Shown: one piece after another, positions 7,025 through 14,659 of the stretch
Layout of the letters: the number at the start of each line of letters is the position of its first letter
Numbering within the stretch: position 1 is the stretch's first letter
Origin: Lachnospiraceae bacterium
Lineage (GTDB): Bacteria > Bacillota_A > Clostridia > Lachnospirales > Lachnospiraceae
Assembly: GCA_017634255.1 (NCBI GenBank)
Contig: JAGBNT010000039.1
Span: 1-20,984, forward strand
DNA: 20,984 bases
Direction of reading: 5' to 3'
Translations under genes and position numbers: made by a program
The notes under the pieces: generated by a model
Seen by the model: the letters and a program-made list of their open reading frames with translations, nothing else
The model's database searches: none
Told to the model about the DNA's origin: nothing

Positions 7025-8214
7025 TAAATATAAAGAAATATATATTTCTGGCTGCTCTGCTCTTTAGTATGGTGGCTGTGTCGTCCTGCGGCAAAAAGGA
7101 CAATGCTGAAGCGCCTGCCGTCGAAGCCGAAGAGACCGGAGAGGGAGAGGTTGAGGACCCGAATGCATATTCCAAGGTGGAAGAGGCTATGGAGTCAGAT
7201 GAAGCTCCGCAGGTCAATCCCAGCGGTATAGTCGCCGAATATGACTATGTTTCAGCTTATGCCATGCCCCGTCAGGAGGAGGACGGGAAGATCAGAAGCT
7301 ATCTTTCCGGAAAGCTTGTAGACAAGCAGGTGGGGCTTAGAAGACCGATCGCCATCATGCTCAACAATATCGAGGACGCCCTTCCGATGAGCGGGGTTTC
7401 CAAGGCGGATGTCATATATGAATGTGTCGTTGAGGGCGGTCTTACCCGTATGATGGGGCTCTTTGAAAACTACGACGATATGGACAAGATAGGGTCCGTC
7501 AGGAGCTGCCGGAATTATTTTGTATACTGCGCCCTTGAATATGACTCCATCTATTGCCACTACGGACAGTCCGTATATGCAATGCCTCTTCTGGAGGAGG
7601 ATTTCGTGGATAACCTAAGCGGTCTGGGAGCAGAGGGAGATACGGTATACTACCGCACCAATGACCGCATCGCCCCCCATAATGCCTACGCCTCCGCAAA
7701 GGGTATAGCTAAGGGCATATCGGATCTGGGCTACAGGACAGATTACCGGGAGGACTACACCGGAAAATTTACTTTTGCAAAGGATGGGGATGTGATAACC
7801 CCTTCGGCAAAGGACTCTTATGATGCCAAGCACATCGAGCCCGGCTATGTTATAAACAAGCCCTGGTTCGATTACAATGAAGAGGATGGGAAATACTACC
7901 GGTTTGAGTACGGCGATAAGCAGATAGACGCCGAGAATGACGAACAGCTGTCCGTGGACAATATAGTGTTCCAGTACACTACCTGGTCAACAGTTGACGA
8001 CAAGGGTTATCTTGCCTTTGACTGTCATTCCGGCGGAGATATGATCTATTTTTCCCACGGGAAGGCAGTTCCGGGAAGCTGGATAAGGTTTGACGGCGAC
8101 CTCGGAGCTACGCGGTATTTCGACATGGAAGGAAAGGAAGTTGTATTTAATCAGGGTAAGACATGGATTTGTCTTATTCAGGATACGATGGGAGATAAGG
8201 TGGTTATAAATTAA
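7021..8214 (+). CDS. yerB: DUF3048 (YerB-like) lipoprotein
   Basis: A 397-residue exported lipoprotein. The N-terminus has Lys residues, a hydrophobic core (residues 7-20) and the lipobox VSSC with the lipidated Cys at 23, followed by an acidic linker (about 28-75). The mature part matches the DUF3048 family: RRPIAIMLNN, GLTRMMGLFE, GSVRSCRNYF (158-167) and HYGQS (from H180), then a C-terminal DUF3048_C half with NIVFQYTTWS and the closing FNQGKTWICLIQ. The protein is anchored outside the membrane; its biochemical activity is not known to me. The downstream flippase-like gene starts one base after its stop, suggesting a shared cell-envelope role. The similarity to B. subtilis YerB supports the symbol only as a family label. 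Confidence 0.85.
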   Translation: MINIKKYIFLAALLFSMVAVSSCGKKDNAEAPAVEAEETGEGEVEDPNAYSKVEEAMESDEAPQVNPSGIVAEYDYVSAYAMPRQEEDGKIRSYLSGKLVDKQVGLRRPIAIMLNNIEDALPMSGVSKADVIYECVVEGGLTRMMGLFENYDDMDKIGSVRSCRNYFVYCALEYDSIYCHYGQSVYAMPLLEEDFVDNLSGLGAEGDTVYYRTNDRIAPHNAYASAKGIAKGISDLGYRTDYREDYTGKFTFAKDGDVITPSAKDSYDAKHIEPGYVINKPWFDYNEEDGKYYRFEYGDKQIDAENDEQLSVDNIVFQYTTWSTVDDKGYLAFDCHSGGDMIYFSHGKAVPGSWIRFDGDLGATRYFDMEGKEVVFNQGKTWICLIQDTMGDKVVIN

Positions 8215-8215
8215 A

Positions 8216-9871
8216 ATGCCGAAGAATCCAAAGGCAAAATCCAGAAAGTCCAATTTTATCTTTCAGGGTGGGATACTTGCCATTGCGGGTGTGATCACCA
8301 GGATCATCGGGCTCTTTTACAGGGTTCCGGTCACAAACATTATCGGCGACGAGGGAAACGGTTACTACGCGGCGGCTTATCAGATATACAACATAATGCT
8401 GCTCATCTCCTCCTACAGCCTGCCCATAGCGATATCCAAAATTGTTTCCGCCAGATATTCAAAAAAACAATACTATAATTCCGCACAGGTATTCAAAGGA
8501 GGGCTGCTTTTCGCCTTTGTATCCGGGGGAATAGTCTGCCTTTTGGTCTTTTTTGAGGCAGATTTTTTTGCGGGCAGGCTTATGAGCGAGCAGATGTCGG
8601 CGATAGCCTTAAGGATATTTGCGCCCACGCTCCTAATAGTGGCGATAATGGGAGTGATCAGAGGCTATTTTCAGGGAATGGGGACGATGATACCCACTGC
8701 GGTCTCCCAGATTATCGAGCAGATAGTAAATGCCGTTATCAGCATCCTTGCAGCCCGAGCCCTGTACGGCTACGGCATGAAGGTGGCTGCCCTTTTGCAG
8801 AACGAACACTATGCCCCTGCCTACGGCGCTGCCGGCTCTACCCTTGGCACCTCCGCCGGAGCCCTTGCAGGACTGCTGTTTTTGATATTTATGCTGCTGG
8901 TCCTATCCTCGACCCTGGGAGAGCTCAGACGGAACGAGGAGAACGCCAAGCCGGAGCCTCTTTCGTATATCGTAAAGCTCATAGTCCTGACCGCCGTACC
9001 GGTCATTATGAGTACAGCCATATACAATATCTCGGATGTGCTGGATAACGGCATCTTTAATAAGATAATGACGCTAAAGGGCAGAGGTATAGAAAAGACT
9101 TCGATCTGGGGAGTTTATTCCGGAAAATATAAGCTCCTTATGAACGTACCCATAGCGCTTTCAAATGCAATGAGCGCATCCACCGTACCCACCCTTGCCG
9201 CGTCCATTGCATCCGGCGACCTCAAGGCTGCAAGGAGGCGTACTAATTATGCCATGCGCTTTACCATGCTTATAGCCTTTCCATGCGCGGTTGGTCTGGC
9301 TGTTCTTGCAGACCCCATTCTTACCATGCTTTTTTCAGGAGACCAGGCGCTGGCGGCGAAGCTTATCAGAGCCGGTGCGGTATCCATTATCTTTTTCTCA
9401 ATATCCACCCTGTCCAACGGGATATTACAGGGCATAAACCGTATGCAGATACCGGTCATAAATTCGGTGATCTCTTTAGTCTTCCATCTGGGTTTCCTGT
9501 ACGTCATGCTGGATAAGCTGGATTGGGGCATCTATGCCGTATTGATAGCCAATATCCTCTTTGCTGTATTTATGTGCGTGCTAAACCAGATAGCCATAAG
9601 AAGATTTTTAAACTATGCCCAGGAGGTCAGAAGAACCTTTGCGGTTCCGCTCATAGCCTCGGCACTTATGGGGGCTGTGGTCTTCGGTCTGTATAAGCTT
9701 TTATCCCTCTTTGCCGGCAATATGTTGAGCACCCTTATTTCCATCGCCGTAGGTGTGACTATATATTTTGTAGCCATTATGAAGTTAGGCGGAGTAAAGG
9801 AGAATGAGCTTAAGGAGATGCCCGGAGGAGGTCTGGTAGTCAGGATAGCGAGGGTATTCCATATATTATGA
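8216..9871 (+). CDS. MOP-superfamily flippase, SpoVB/YtgP (MurJ-like)
   Basis: A 551-residue polytopic membrane protein with about 14 hydrophobic helices and a polar, Lys/Arg-rich N-terminus inside the cell. The opening region GGILAIAGVITRIIGLFYR followed by VPVTNIIGDEGNGYY is characteristic of the SpoVB-like branch of the polysaccharide/lipid II flippase group, which includes B. subtilis YtgP/MurJ. Family members flip undecaprenyl-linked precursors, such as lipid II, across the membrane for wall synthesis; which substrate applies here cannot be told. The length is typical (about 520-550). It starts one base after the DUF3048 lipoprotein stop, with an AAGGTGG block about 13-19 bases upstream, and its own stop overlaps the next ATG (ATGA). 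It could serve sporulation cortex synthesis or vegetative wall synthesis; no sporulation genes in the window decide this. Confidence 0.88.
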   Translation: MPKNPKAKSRKSNFIFQGGILAIAGVITRIIGLFYRVPVTNIIGDEGNGYYAAAYQIYNIMLLISSYSLPIAISKIVSARYSKKQYYNSAQVFKGGLLFAFVSGGIVCLLVFFEADFFAGRLMSEQMSAIALRIFAPTLLIVAIMGVIRGYFQGMGTMIPTAVSQIIEQIVNAVISILAARALYGYGMKVAALLQNEHYAPAYGAAGSTLGTSAGALAGLLFLIFMLLVLSSTLGELRRNEENAKPEPLSYIVKLIVLTAVPVIMSTAIYNISDVLDNGIFNKIMTLKGRGIEKTSIWGVYSGKYKLLMNVPIALSNAMSASTVPTLAASIASGDLKAARRRTNYAMRFTMLIAFPCAVGLAVLADPILTMLFSGDQALAAKLIRAGAVSIIFFSISTLSNGILQGINRMQIPVINSVISLVFHLGFLYVMLDKLDWGIYAVLIANILFAVFMCVLNQIAIRRFLNYAQEVRRTFAVPLIASALMGAVVFGLYKLLSLFAGNMLSTLISIAVGVTIYFVAIMKLGGVKENELKEMPGGGLVVRIARVFHIL

Positions 9872-11106
9872 AAAGAATAGCAATAATCGGTGCAGGGGCT
9901 TCGGGAATGACCGCTGCCATAGCTGCGGCAGGATGCGGGGCATCGGTTTTTTTATTTGAGCATAAGGACAGGGTTGGAAAGAAGCTATTGCTGACCGGTA
10001 ACGGGAAATGCAATCTTACCAATGTAAAGATGGGCAGTGAGTACTACCATTCGTCCTCTGACGGAAGTGAACTGGTAAGGCAGGTTTTATCGACCTTCGG
10101 ATGCGAGGAAACCATTAAATTTTTCGGGAGTCTGGGAATATTTACCAGAAACAGGAGCGGAAGGATATATCCCTATCCTGAGACCAGCTCCTCGGTGCTG
10201 GACGCTTTGCGGATGGAGCTAAAAAAAATGGGGGTAAGGGAGAGGGTTCTATGCGATGTGACCTCCATTAACGCCCTGCCGGGCGGGGGCTTTGAGATCA
10301 ATGTAAGGGGGGAGAAAAAATTTACCCAGGTAGTGGATAAGGTCATAATCTGCTGCGGGGGTAAGTCGAGAGGCGAGACCGGCTCAGACGGCAGCGGCTA
10401 TAAGCTCTCTGCAGACCTTGGACACACAATAATCAAGCCTCTTCCGGCTCTTACGGGCTTAAAATCCGACAGCACAGCCTTTAAGGCGATAAGCGGAGTG
10501 CGCTCGGATGCGGCTCTTAAGCTCTTTATAGAGGGGAAGGAGACGTACAGCTCGGCGGGGGAGCTGCAGCTAACTGACTATGGTATATCCGGTATCTGTA
10601 CCTTCGATATTTCGGGGGCTGCGGTGCGCGCATTGGATGCAAAAAGGCAAGTCAGTGTTGCGGTGGACTTCCTTCCGGAATTTGATCCGTCCCAGGCGGC
10701 AGCCTATCTTAAAGGGCGCTTTGAAGCCCTAAGAGACAGAAATGCCCTGGGGCTCTTAAACGGGCTTTTCCATAAAAAGCTAAACATGCAGTTTTTAAAG
10801 CAGCTTAAAGTCAGGGAGGATACACCGGCGAAGGAGCTCGCTCCTGATCTTCCGCTTAGGACAGCCGCCCTTGTCAAGGACTGGAGGCTTAATATAAGCG
10901 GATATATGGGGTATGACAGGGCACAGGTGACCGGAGGCGGCGTAGCCTTGGAGGAGATAGATAAGAATATGGAATCGAGGCTTAGGCGCGGACTTTATTT
11001 TGCAGGGGAGATATTGGATGCAGACGGTATCTGCGGAGGCTATAATCTGCAGTGGGCGTTTGCCAGCGGCTATATCGCGGGCAGCAGGGCTGCGGCTTCG
11101 GATTGA
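9868..11106 (+). CDS. HI0933/YhiN (BaiN/RdsA-type) NAD(P)/FAD-dependent oxidoreductase
   Basis: A 412-residue cytoplasmic flavoprotein. The N-terminal FAD-binding motif IIGAGASG (residues 6-13) is followed by the family hallmark TGNGKCNLTN at 43-52, then the GRIYPYPETSSSVLDAL segment. Near the C-terminus, VTGGGVALEEID and LYFAGEILDADGICGGYN are the conserved FAD-contact and closing segments. The family includes YhiN and has been given names such as 'aminoacetone oxidase family' and BaiN. The true substrate in most bacteria is unknown, so I give no specific reaction. Translation is coupled to the flippase (ATGA overlap). The next gene is another, unrelated-family flavoprotein. Confidence 0.88.
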   Translation: MKRIAIIGAGASGMTAAIAAAGCGASVFLFEHKDRVGKKLLLTGNGKCNLTNVKMGSEYYHSSSDGSELVRQVLSTFGCEETIKFFGSLGIFTRNRSGRIYPYPETSSSVLDALRMELKKMGVRERVLCDVTSINALPGGGFEINVRGEKKFTQVVDKVIICCGGKSRGETGSDGSGYKLSADLGHTIIKPLPALTGLKSDSTAFKAISGVRSDAALKLFIEGKETYSSAGELQLTDYGISGICTFDISGAAVRALDAKRQVSVAVDFLPEFDPSQAAAYLKGRFEALRDRNALGLLNGLFHKKLNMQFLKQLKVREDTPAKELAPDLPLRTAALVKDWRLNISGYMGYDRAQVTGGGVALEEIDKNMESRLRRGLYFAGEILDADGICGGYNLQWAFASGYIAGSRAAASD

Positions 11107-11122
11107 ATTAAGTTTAGCATAA

Positions 11123-12709
11123 ATGATCAAAATAGAAGATTTAAAATTTAAAGCTCACGCCTCCTTAGAGGAGCTTAAAAAAGCGGCAGCAGACAGGCTA
11201 AAAAAAGAGCCTTCCTCGATACTTCGCCTTAAGCTTTTAAAGCGCTCAGTGGACGCAAGGGACAAGACCGATATAAGGCTTGTTTACAGCGTGGCAGTGG
11301 AGGTAAAGGGCGAAAAAAGCATACTGAAAAACACCAGGATAAAAAAGATATCGGGTTTTGAGAGCCATAGATACACTCTTCCGGTAACGGAAGGACCCTA
11401 TGACGGGGGGACCCCAGTGGTCATAGGCTTCGGTCCTGCCGGTATCTTCGCCGCCTACGCTCTGGCGCGTTCGGGTCTTAAGCCCCTGATAATAGAGCGC
11501 GGAGGCTGCCTTGAGGAAAGGAAGAAAAAGGTAGAGGAGTTTTGGACCTCCGGGAAGCTCGATATAAATACCAATGTCCAGTTCGGAGAGGGGGGAGCCG
11601 GGGCTTTTTCCGACGGAAAGCTCTCCACCGGAGTTAAGGATAGGGACGGAAGGCTTAAGTTTATTTTGGAGACCCTTGTAAAGCACGGGGCTCCTGAGGA
11701 TATACTCTATGATTCCAAGCCCCACATAGGAACAGACAGGCTGACGGAGGCTGTCCGCTCTATTAGAAACGAGATAAAGGCTTTAGGCGGAGAGTTCAGG
11801 TTTAATACATGCTTTGACGGCTTTGAAGAAAAGGACGGAGAGCTTAAGGCTATACTTACCTCGCGGGGAGATAAGATAGAGACTGACAGGGCTATTTTGG
11901 CGATAGGTCATTCCGCCCGCGATACCTTTGAGCTGCTGCATAGAAAGGGAGTTAATATCGAGCCCAAGGGCTTCGCCATAGGCTTAAGGGTCGAGCATTT
12001 AAGGAGCAGGATAGATATCGCACAATACGGGGAGGAGGGAGCGAGGCTTTTTCCTGCCAGCTCCTATAAGCTGACCTTTCACGCAGCGGACAAAAGGGGA
12101 GTATATTCCTTTTGCATGTGCCCCGGGGGCTACGTAGTAAACGCCTCCAGCCAGGAGGAGGGGCTTTGCGTAAACGGGATGAGCTACAGCAGGCGGGACG
12201 GTATAAATTCCAATTCCGCCATACTGGTAACGGTCGAGCCCGGGGATTTTCCGACATCCGACGTGCTCGCAGGAGCGGTCTTTCAAAGGGAGCTTGAGAA
12301 AGCCGCCTATTCCCTTGCGGGAGGGGCTGTTCCGGTGCAGAGGTTCAATGATTTTCTTTTAAGAAGAAGGACCACCTCCTTTGGGGAGGTAACGCCGCAG
12401 ATAAAGGGCTCATTTGAGGGCGCGGAGCTTGGAGCCATATTGCCGCCTTATGTATATGCCGATATAGTCGAAGCCTTTTTGGATTTCGGTAAAAGGATAG
12501 AGGGCTTTGACCACCCTGATACGGTTTTTAGCGGCATAGAGAGCAGGACTTCATCCCCGATAAGGATAATAAGGGATGAAAGGCTGTTTTCAAGCGTAAG
12601 AGGACTTATGCCCTGCGGAGAGGGGGCGGGCTATGCCGGAGGCATCATGAGCGCGGCAGTTGACGGTTTAAAATGTGCCGAGAAGATAATCACAGGTAAA
12701 TACAGGTAG
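11123..12709 (+). CDS. COG2509-type FAD-dependent dehydrogenase of unknown substrate
   Basis: A 528-residue flavoprotein. The first ~95 residues form a small alpha/beta domain rich in Lys and Arg (KRSVDARDK motif), which in this family precedes the FAD domain. VIGFGPAGIFAAYAL at 100-114 is the dinucleotide-binding motif. QFGEGGAGAFSDGKLSTGVKD (about 153-173) and AIGHSARDTFELL are strongly conserved in COG2509 members. Towards the end, SRTSSPIRI, then CGEGAGYAGGIMSAAVDG, close the FAD site. The reaction is unknown, and names such as 'NAD(P)/FAD-dependent dehydrogenase' are only generic. The ribosome-binding site before ATG 11123 is weak. It is separated by only five bases from the folate gene downstream, so the two are probably co-transcribed, but a shared pathway is not shown. 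Confidence 0.85.
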   Translation: MIKIEDLKFKAHASLEELKKAAADRLKKEPSSILRLKLLKRSVDARDKTDIRLVYSVAVEVKGEKSILKNTRIKKISGFESHRYTLPVTEGPYDGGTPVVIGFGPAGIFAAYALARSGLKPLIIERGGCLEERKKKVEEFWTSGKLDINTNVQFGEGGAGAFSDGKLSTGVKDRDGRLKFILETLVKHGAPEDILYDSKPHIGTDRLTEAVRSIRNEIKALGGEFRFNTCFDGFEEKDGELKAILTSRGDKIETDRAILAIGHSARDTFELLHRKGVNIEPKGFAIGLRVEHLRSRIDIAQYGEEGARLFPASSYKLTFHAADKRGVYSFCMCPGGYVVNASSQEEGLCVNGMSYSRRDGINSNSAILVTVEPGDFPTSDVLAGAVFQRELEKAAYSLAGGAVPVQRFNDFLLRRRTTSFGEVTPQIKGSFEGAELGAILPPYVYADIVEAFLDFGKRIEGFDHPDTVFSGIESRTSSPIRIIRDERLFSSVRGLMPCGEGAGYAGGIMSAAVDGLKCAEKIITGKYR

Positions 12710-12714
12710 ATAAC

Positions 12715-13293
12715 ATGACTAAGGATGAGATCAGAAAAGAAAAGCTTCGCCTAAGGAAGGCTCTAAGCCTTAAGGAAAGGGCTGAAAAATCGGCGGCCAT
12801 AGCTGAAAAGCTCTTTTCACTTGAGGAATATAAGGAGGCGGGAAATATTTTTTTATATGCCTCCTATGGCTCGGAGGCAGATACCTTCCCGATAATAGAG
12901 CGGGCATTAGAGGAGGGAAAGGCTGTTGCCCTCCCGAGATGCGTCTCGGATGCTTCAATGGTATTTCACTATATAGAAGATACGGACGAGCTTAAGAAGA
13001 GCAAAAAGGGCATACCGGAGCCCGAGCCACAGCTTCCCGCTGCCCTGTCCGAGCCGGATATAATAATAGTGCCGGGGGTGGCATTTGACGCCTCGATGAA
13101 CAGGATAGGCTATGGAAAAGGCTATTATGACAGATTTTTCAAGGCTCTGCCGCTCTACGTGCCGAAGCTGGCGCTTGCCTTTGAGCTGCAGATGGCGGAT
13201 GAAATCCCATATGAGACCCTCGATGAGACCATGGATAAGATAATAACGGAAGAGCGGATATATGAACGAAGCGGAGACGATCTTACAATTTGA
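12715..13293 (+). CDS. 5-formyltetrahydrofolate cyclo-ligase
   Basis: Cytoplasmic enzyme (MTHFS/YgfA family) that converts 5-formyl-tetrahydrofolate to 5,10-methenyl-tetrahydrofolate with ATP, returning the dead-end storage folate to one-carbon metabolism. The 192-residue length is typical. The N-terminus shows the K-x-x-L-R motif region (EKLRLRKALS). The substrate and ATP site shows PGVAFD and the signature RIGYGKGYYDR at 130-140. The segment LPRCVSDASMVFHYI is also family-like. The start at ATG 12715 has only a weak Shine-Dalgarno, which fits dependence on upstream translation. The last 32 bases overlap the miaB start in another frame. Confidence 0.92.
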   Translation: MTKDEIRKEKLRLRKALSLKERAEKSAAIAEKLFSLEEYKEAGNIFLYASYGSEADTFPIIERALEEGKAVALPRCVSDASMVFHYIEDTDELKKSKKGIPEPEPQLPAALSEPDIIIVPGVAFDASMNRIGYGKGYYDRFFKALPLYVPKLALAFELQMADEIPYETLDETMDKIITEERIYERSGDDLTI

Positions 13294-14656
13294 ATATATG
13301 AAAAAGCTTAAGGAGCTCAATGTCTTAAGGGAAAGACCCCCGAAATTCATAGTCAACACGTTCGGATGTCAGATGAACGAGCGCGATTCGGAGAAGCTAG
13401 AGGGCATACTTTTAAATTCGGGTTATGAACGCTCTGACAGCGAGGAGGAGGCTGACCTCGTCATCTACAATACCTGCACTGTCAGAGAGAACGCCGATAA
13501 AAGGCTTTACGGGAGGCTCGGGGTCTTAAAGAGCCTAAAGGACAGGAAGCCGGAGCTTAAGGTGGCGCTTTGCGGCTGCATGATGCAGGAGGAGACTGTC
13601 ATAGATAAGATACGAAAAAGCTACAGCTATGTCGATCTTATCTTCGGAACCCACAATATCTTTAAATTCGCCGAGCTTTTGTATACAGTGCTGGAAAGCG
13701 GCGAGAAGCTAATAGACATCTGGAAGGAGACGGATGAGATCGTAGAGGATCTTCCCAGCAGGAGGAAGTACAGCTTTAAAAGCGGGGTCAATATAATGTT
13801 TGGCTGCAACAATTTCTGTACCTACTGCATAGTGCCCTATGTAAGGGGCAGGGAGAGGAGCCGCTCCTCGCGGGAGATAATCCGGGAGATCGAGACCTTA
13901 AGCGCCGACGGAGTTAAGGAGGTAATGCTTTTGGGTCAGAACGTCAACTCCTACGGCAAGGGGCTTGATGGGGAGCCGGATTTTGCCGGACTTTTAAAGG
14001 AGGTTGAAAAGATAGAAGGGATAGAGAGGATAAGGTTCATGACCTCCCACCCCAAGGACTTATCGGATGAGCTTATAGATGTAATGGCTTCCTCGGATAA
14101 GATATGCCGGCACCTCCACCTGCCGCTGCAGTCCGGAAGCTCAAGGCTCTTAAGGGAGATGAACAGGCACTATACGAAGGAGGGGTATCTTACCCTTGTA
14201 GAAAAAATCCGCTCTAAAATGCCCGATATAGCCATAACGACGGATATAATCGTAGGCTTTCCCACTGAAACCGAGGAGGATATCGAGGACACGATAGATG
14301 TGATAAAGACCGCGCAGTTTGAAGGAGCCTTTACCTTTGAATATTCGAAACGCACCGGAACTCCGGCGGCGCTTATGGATGGTCAGATACCTAAGGAGGT
14401 CGTACAGCCAAGATTCGACAGGGTCCTAAAATGCGTTCAGGAGACGGCTGCCAAAAGGAGCGAGCGCTTTACCGGACAGGTGGCGAAAGTGCTCGTTGAG
14501 AGCTTAAACGAGAGGGACAGCTCGATGGTCACCGGGAGGCTTTCACAGAATATAACTGTACATCTCGAGGGGGACAGTTCCATGATCGGCAGGATGGTTT
14601 CGGTGGAGCTTCAGGAATGTAAGGGATTTTACTATCTTGGGAAAAGGATAGGTTAA
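13262..14656 (+). CDS. miaB: tRNA (N6-isopentenyladenosine-37-C2)-methylthiotransferase MiaB
   Basis: Radical-SAM enzyme that adds a methylthio group to C2 of i6A37 in tRNAs reading UNN codons, giving ms2i6A. Domains in order: N-terminal UPF0004 domain binding an auxiliary [4Fe-4S] cluster through C36 (TFGCQMNERDS), C72 (YNTCTVREN) and C106 (CGCMMQ). Next is the radical-SAM core with CNNFCTYC (C182, C186, C189) followed by IVPYVRGRERSRS, the hallmark of MiaB. A C-terminal TRAM domain (about 400-464) binds RNA. The 464-residue length is typical. The start ATG 13262 lies 32 bases inside the folate gene, with GGAAGAG about eight bases before it; M13 is a weaker alternative. It is followed after three bases by mutS, a gene order common in clostridia. 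MtaB (ms2t6A) is rejected because the core motif is MiaB-like. Confidence 0.95.
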   Translation: MNEAETILQFEYMKKLKELNVLRERPPKFIVNTFGCQMNERDSEKLEGILLNSGYERSDSEEEADLVIYNTCTVRENADKRLYGRLGVLKSLKDRKPELKVALCGCMMQEETVIDKIRKSYSYVDLIFGTHNIFKFAELLYTVLESGEKLIDIWKETDEIVEDLPSRRKYSFKSGVNIMFGCNNFCTYCIVPYVRGRERSRSSREIIREIETLSADGVKEVMLLGQNVNSYGKGLDGEPDFAGLLKEVEKIEGIERIRFMTSHPKDLSDELIDVMASSDKICRHLHLPLQSGSSRLLREMNRHYTKEGYLTLVEKIRSKMPDIAITTDIIVGFPTETEEDIEDTIDVIKTAQFEGAFTFEYSKRTGTPAALMDGQIPKEVVQPRFDRVLKCVQETAAKRSERFTGQVAKVLVESLNERDSSMVTGRLSQNITVHLEGDSSMIGRMVSVELQECKGFYYLGKRIG

Positions 14657-14659
14657 AGG

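Noticed and set aside
11952..12286. Two overlapping reverse-strand ORFs of about 100 codons
   Set aside because: Both lie wholly inside the COG2509 flavoprotein gene, whose conserved motifs span the region. They have no recognisable protein features.
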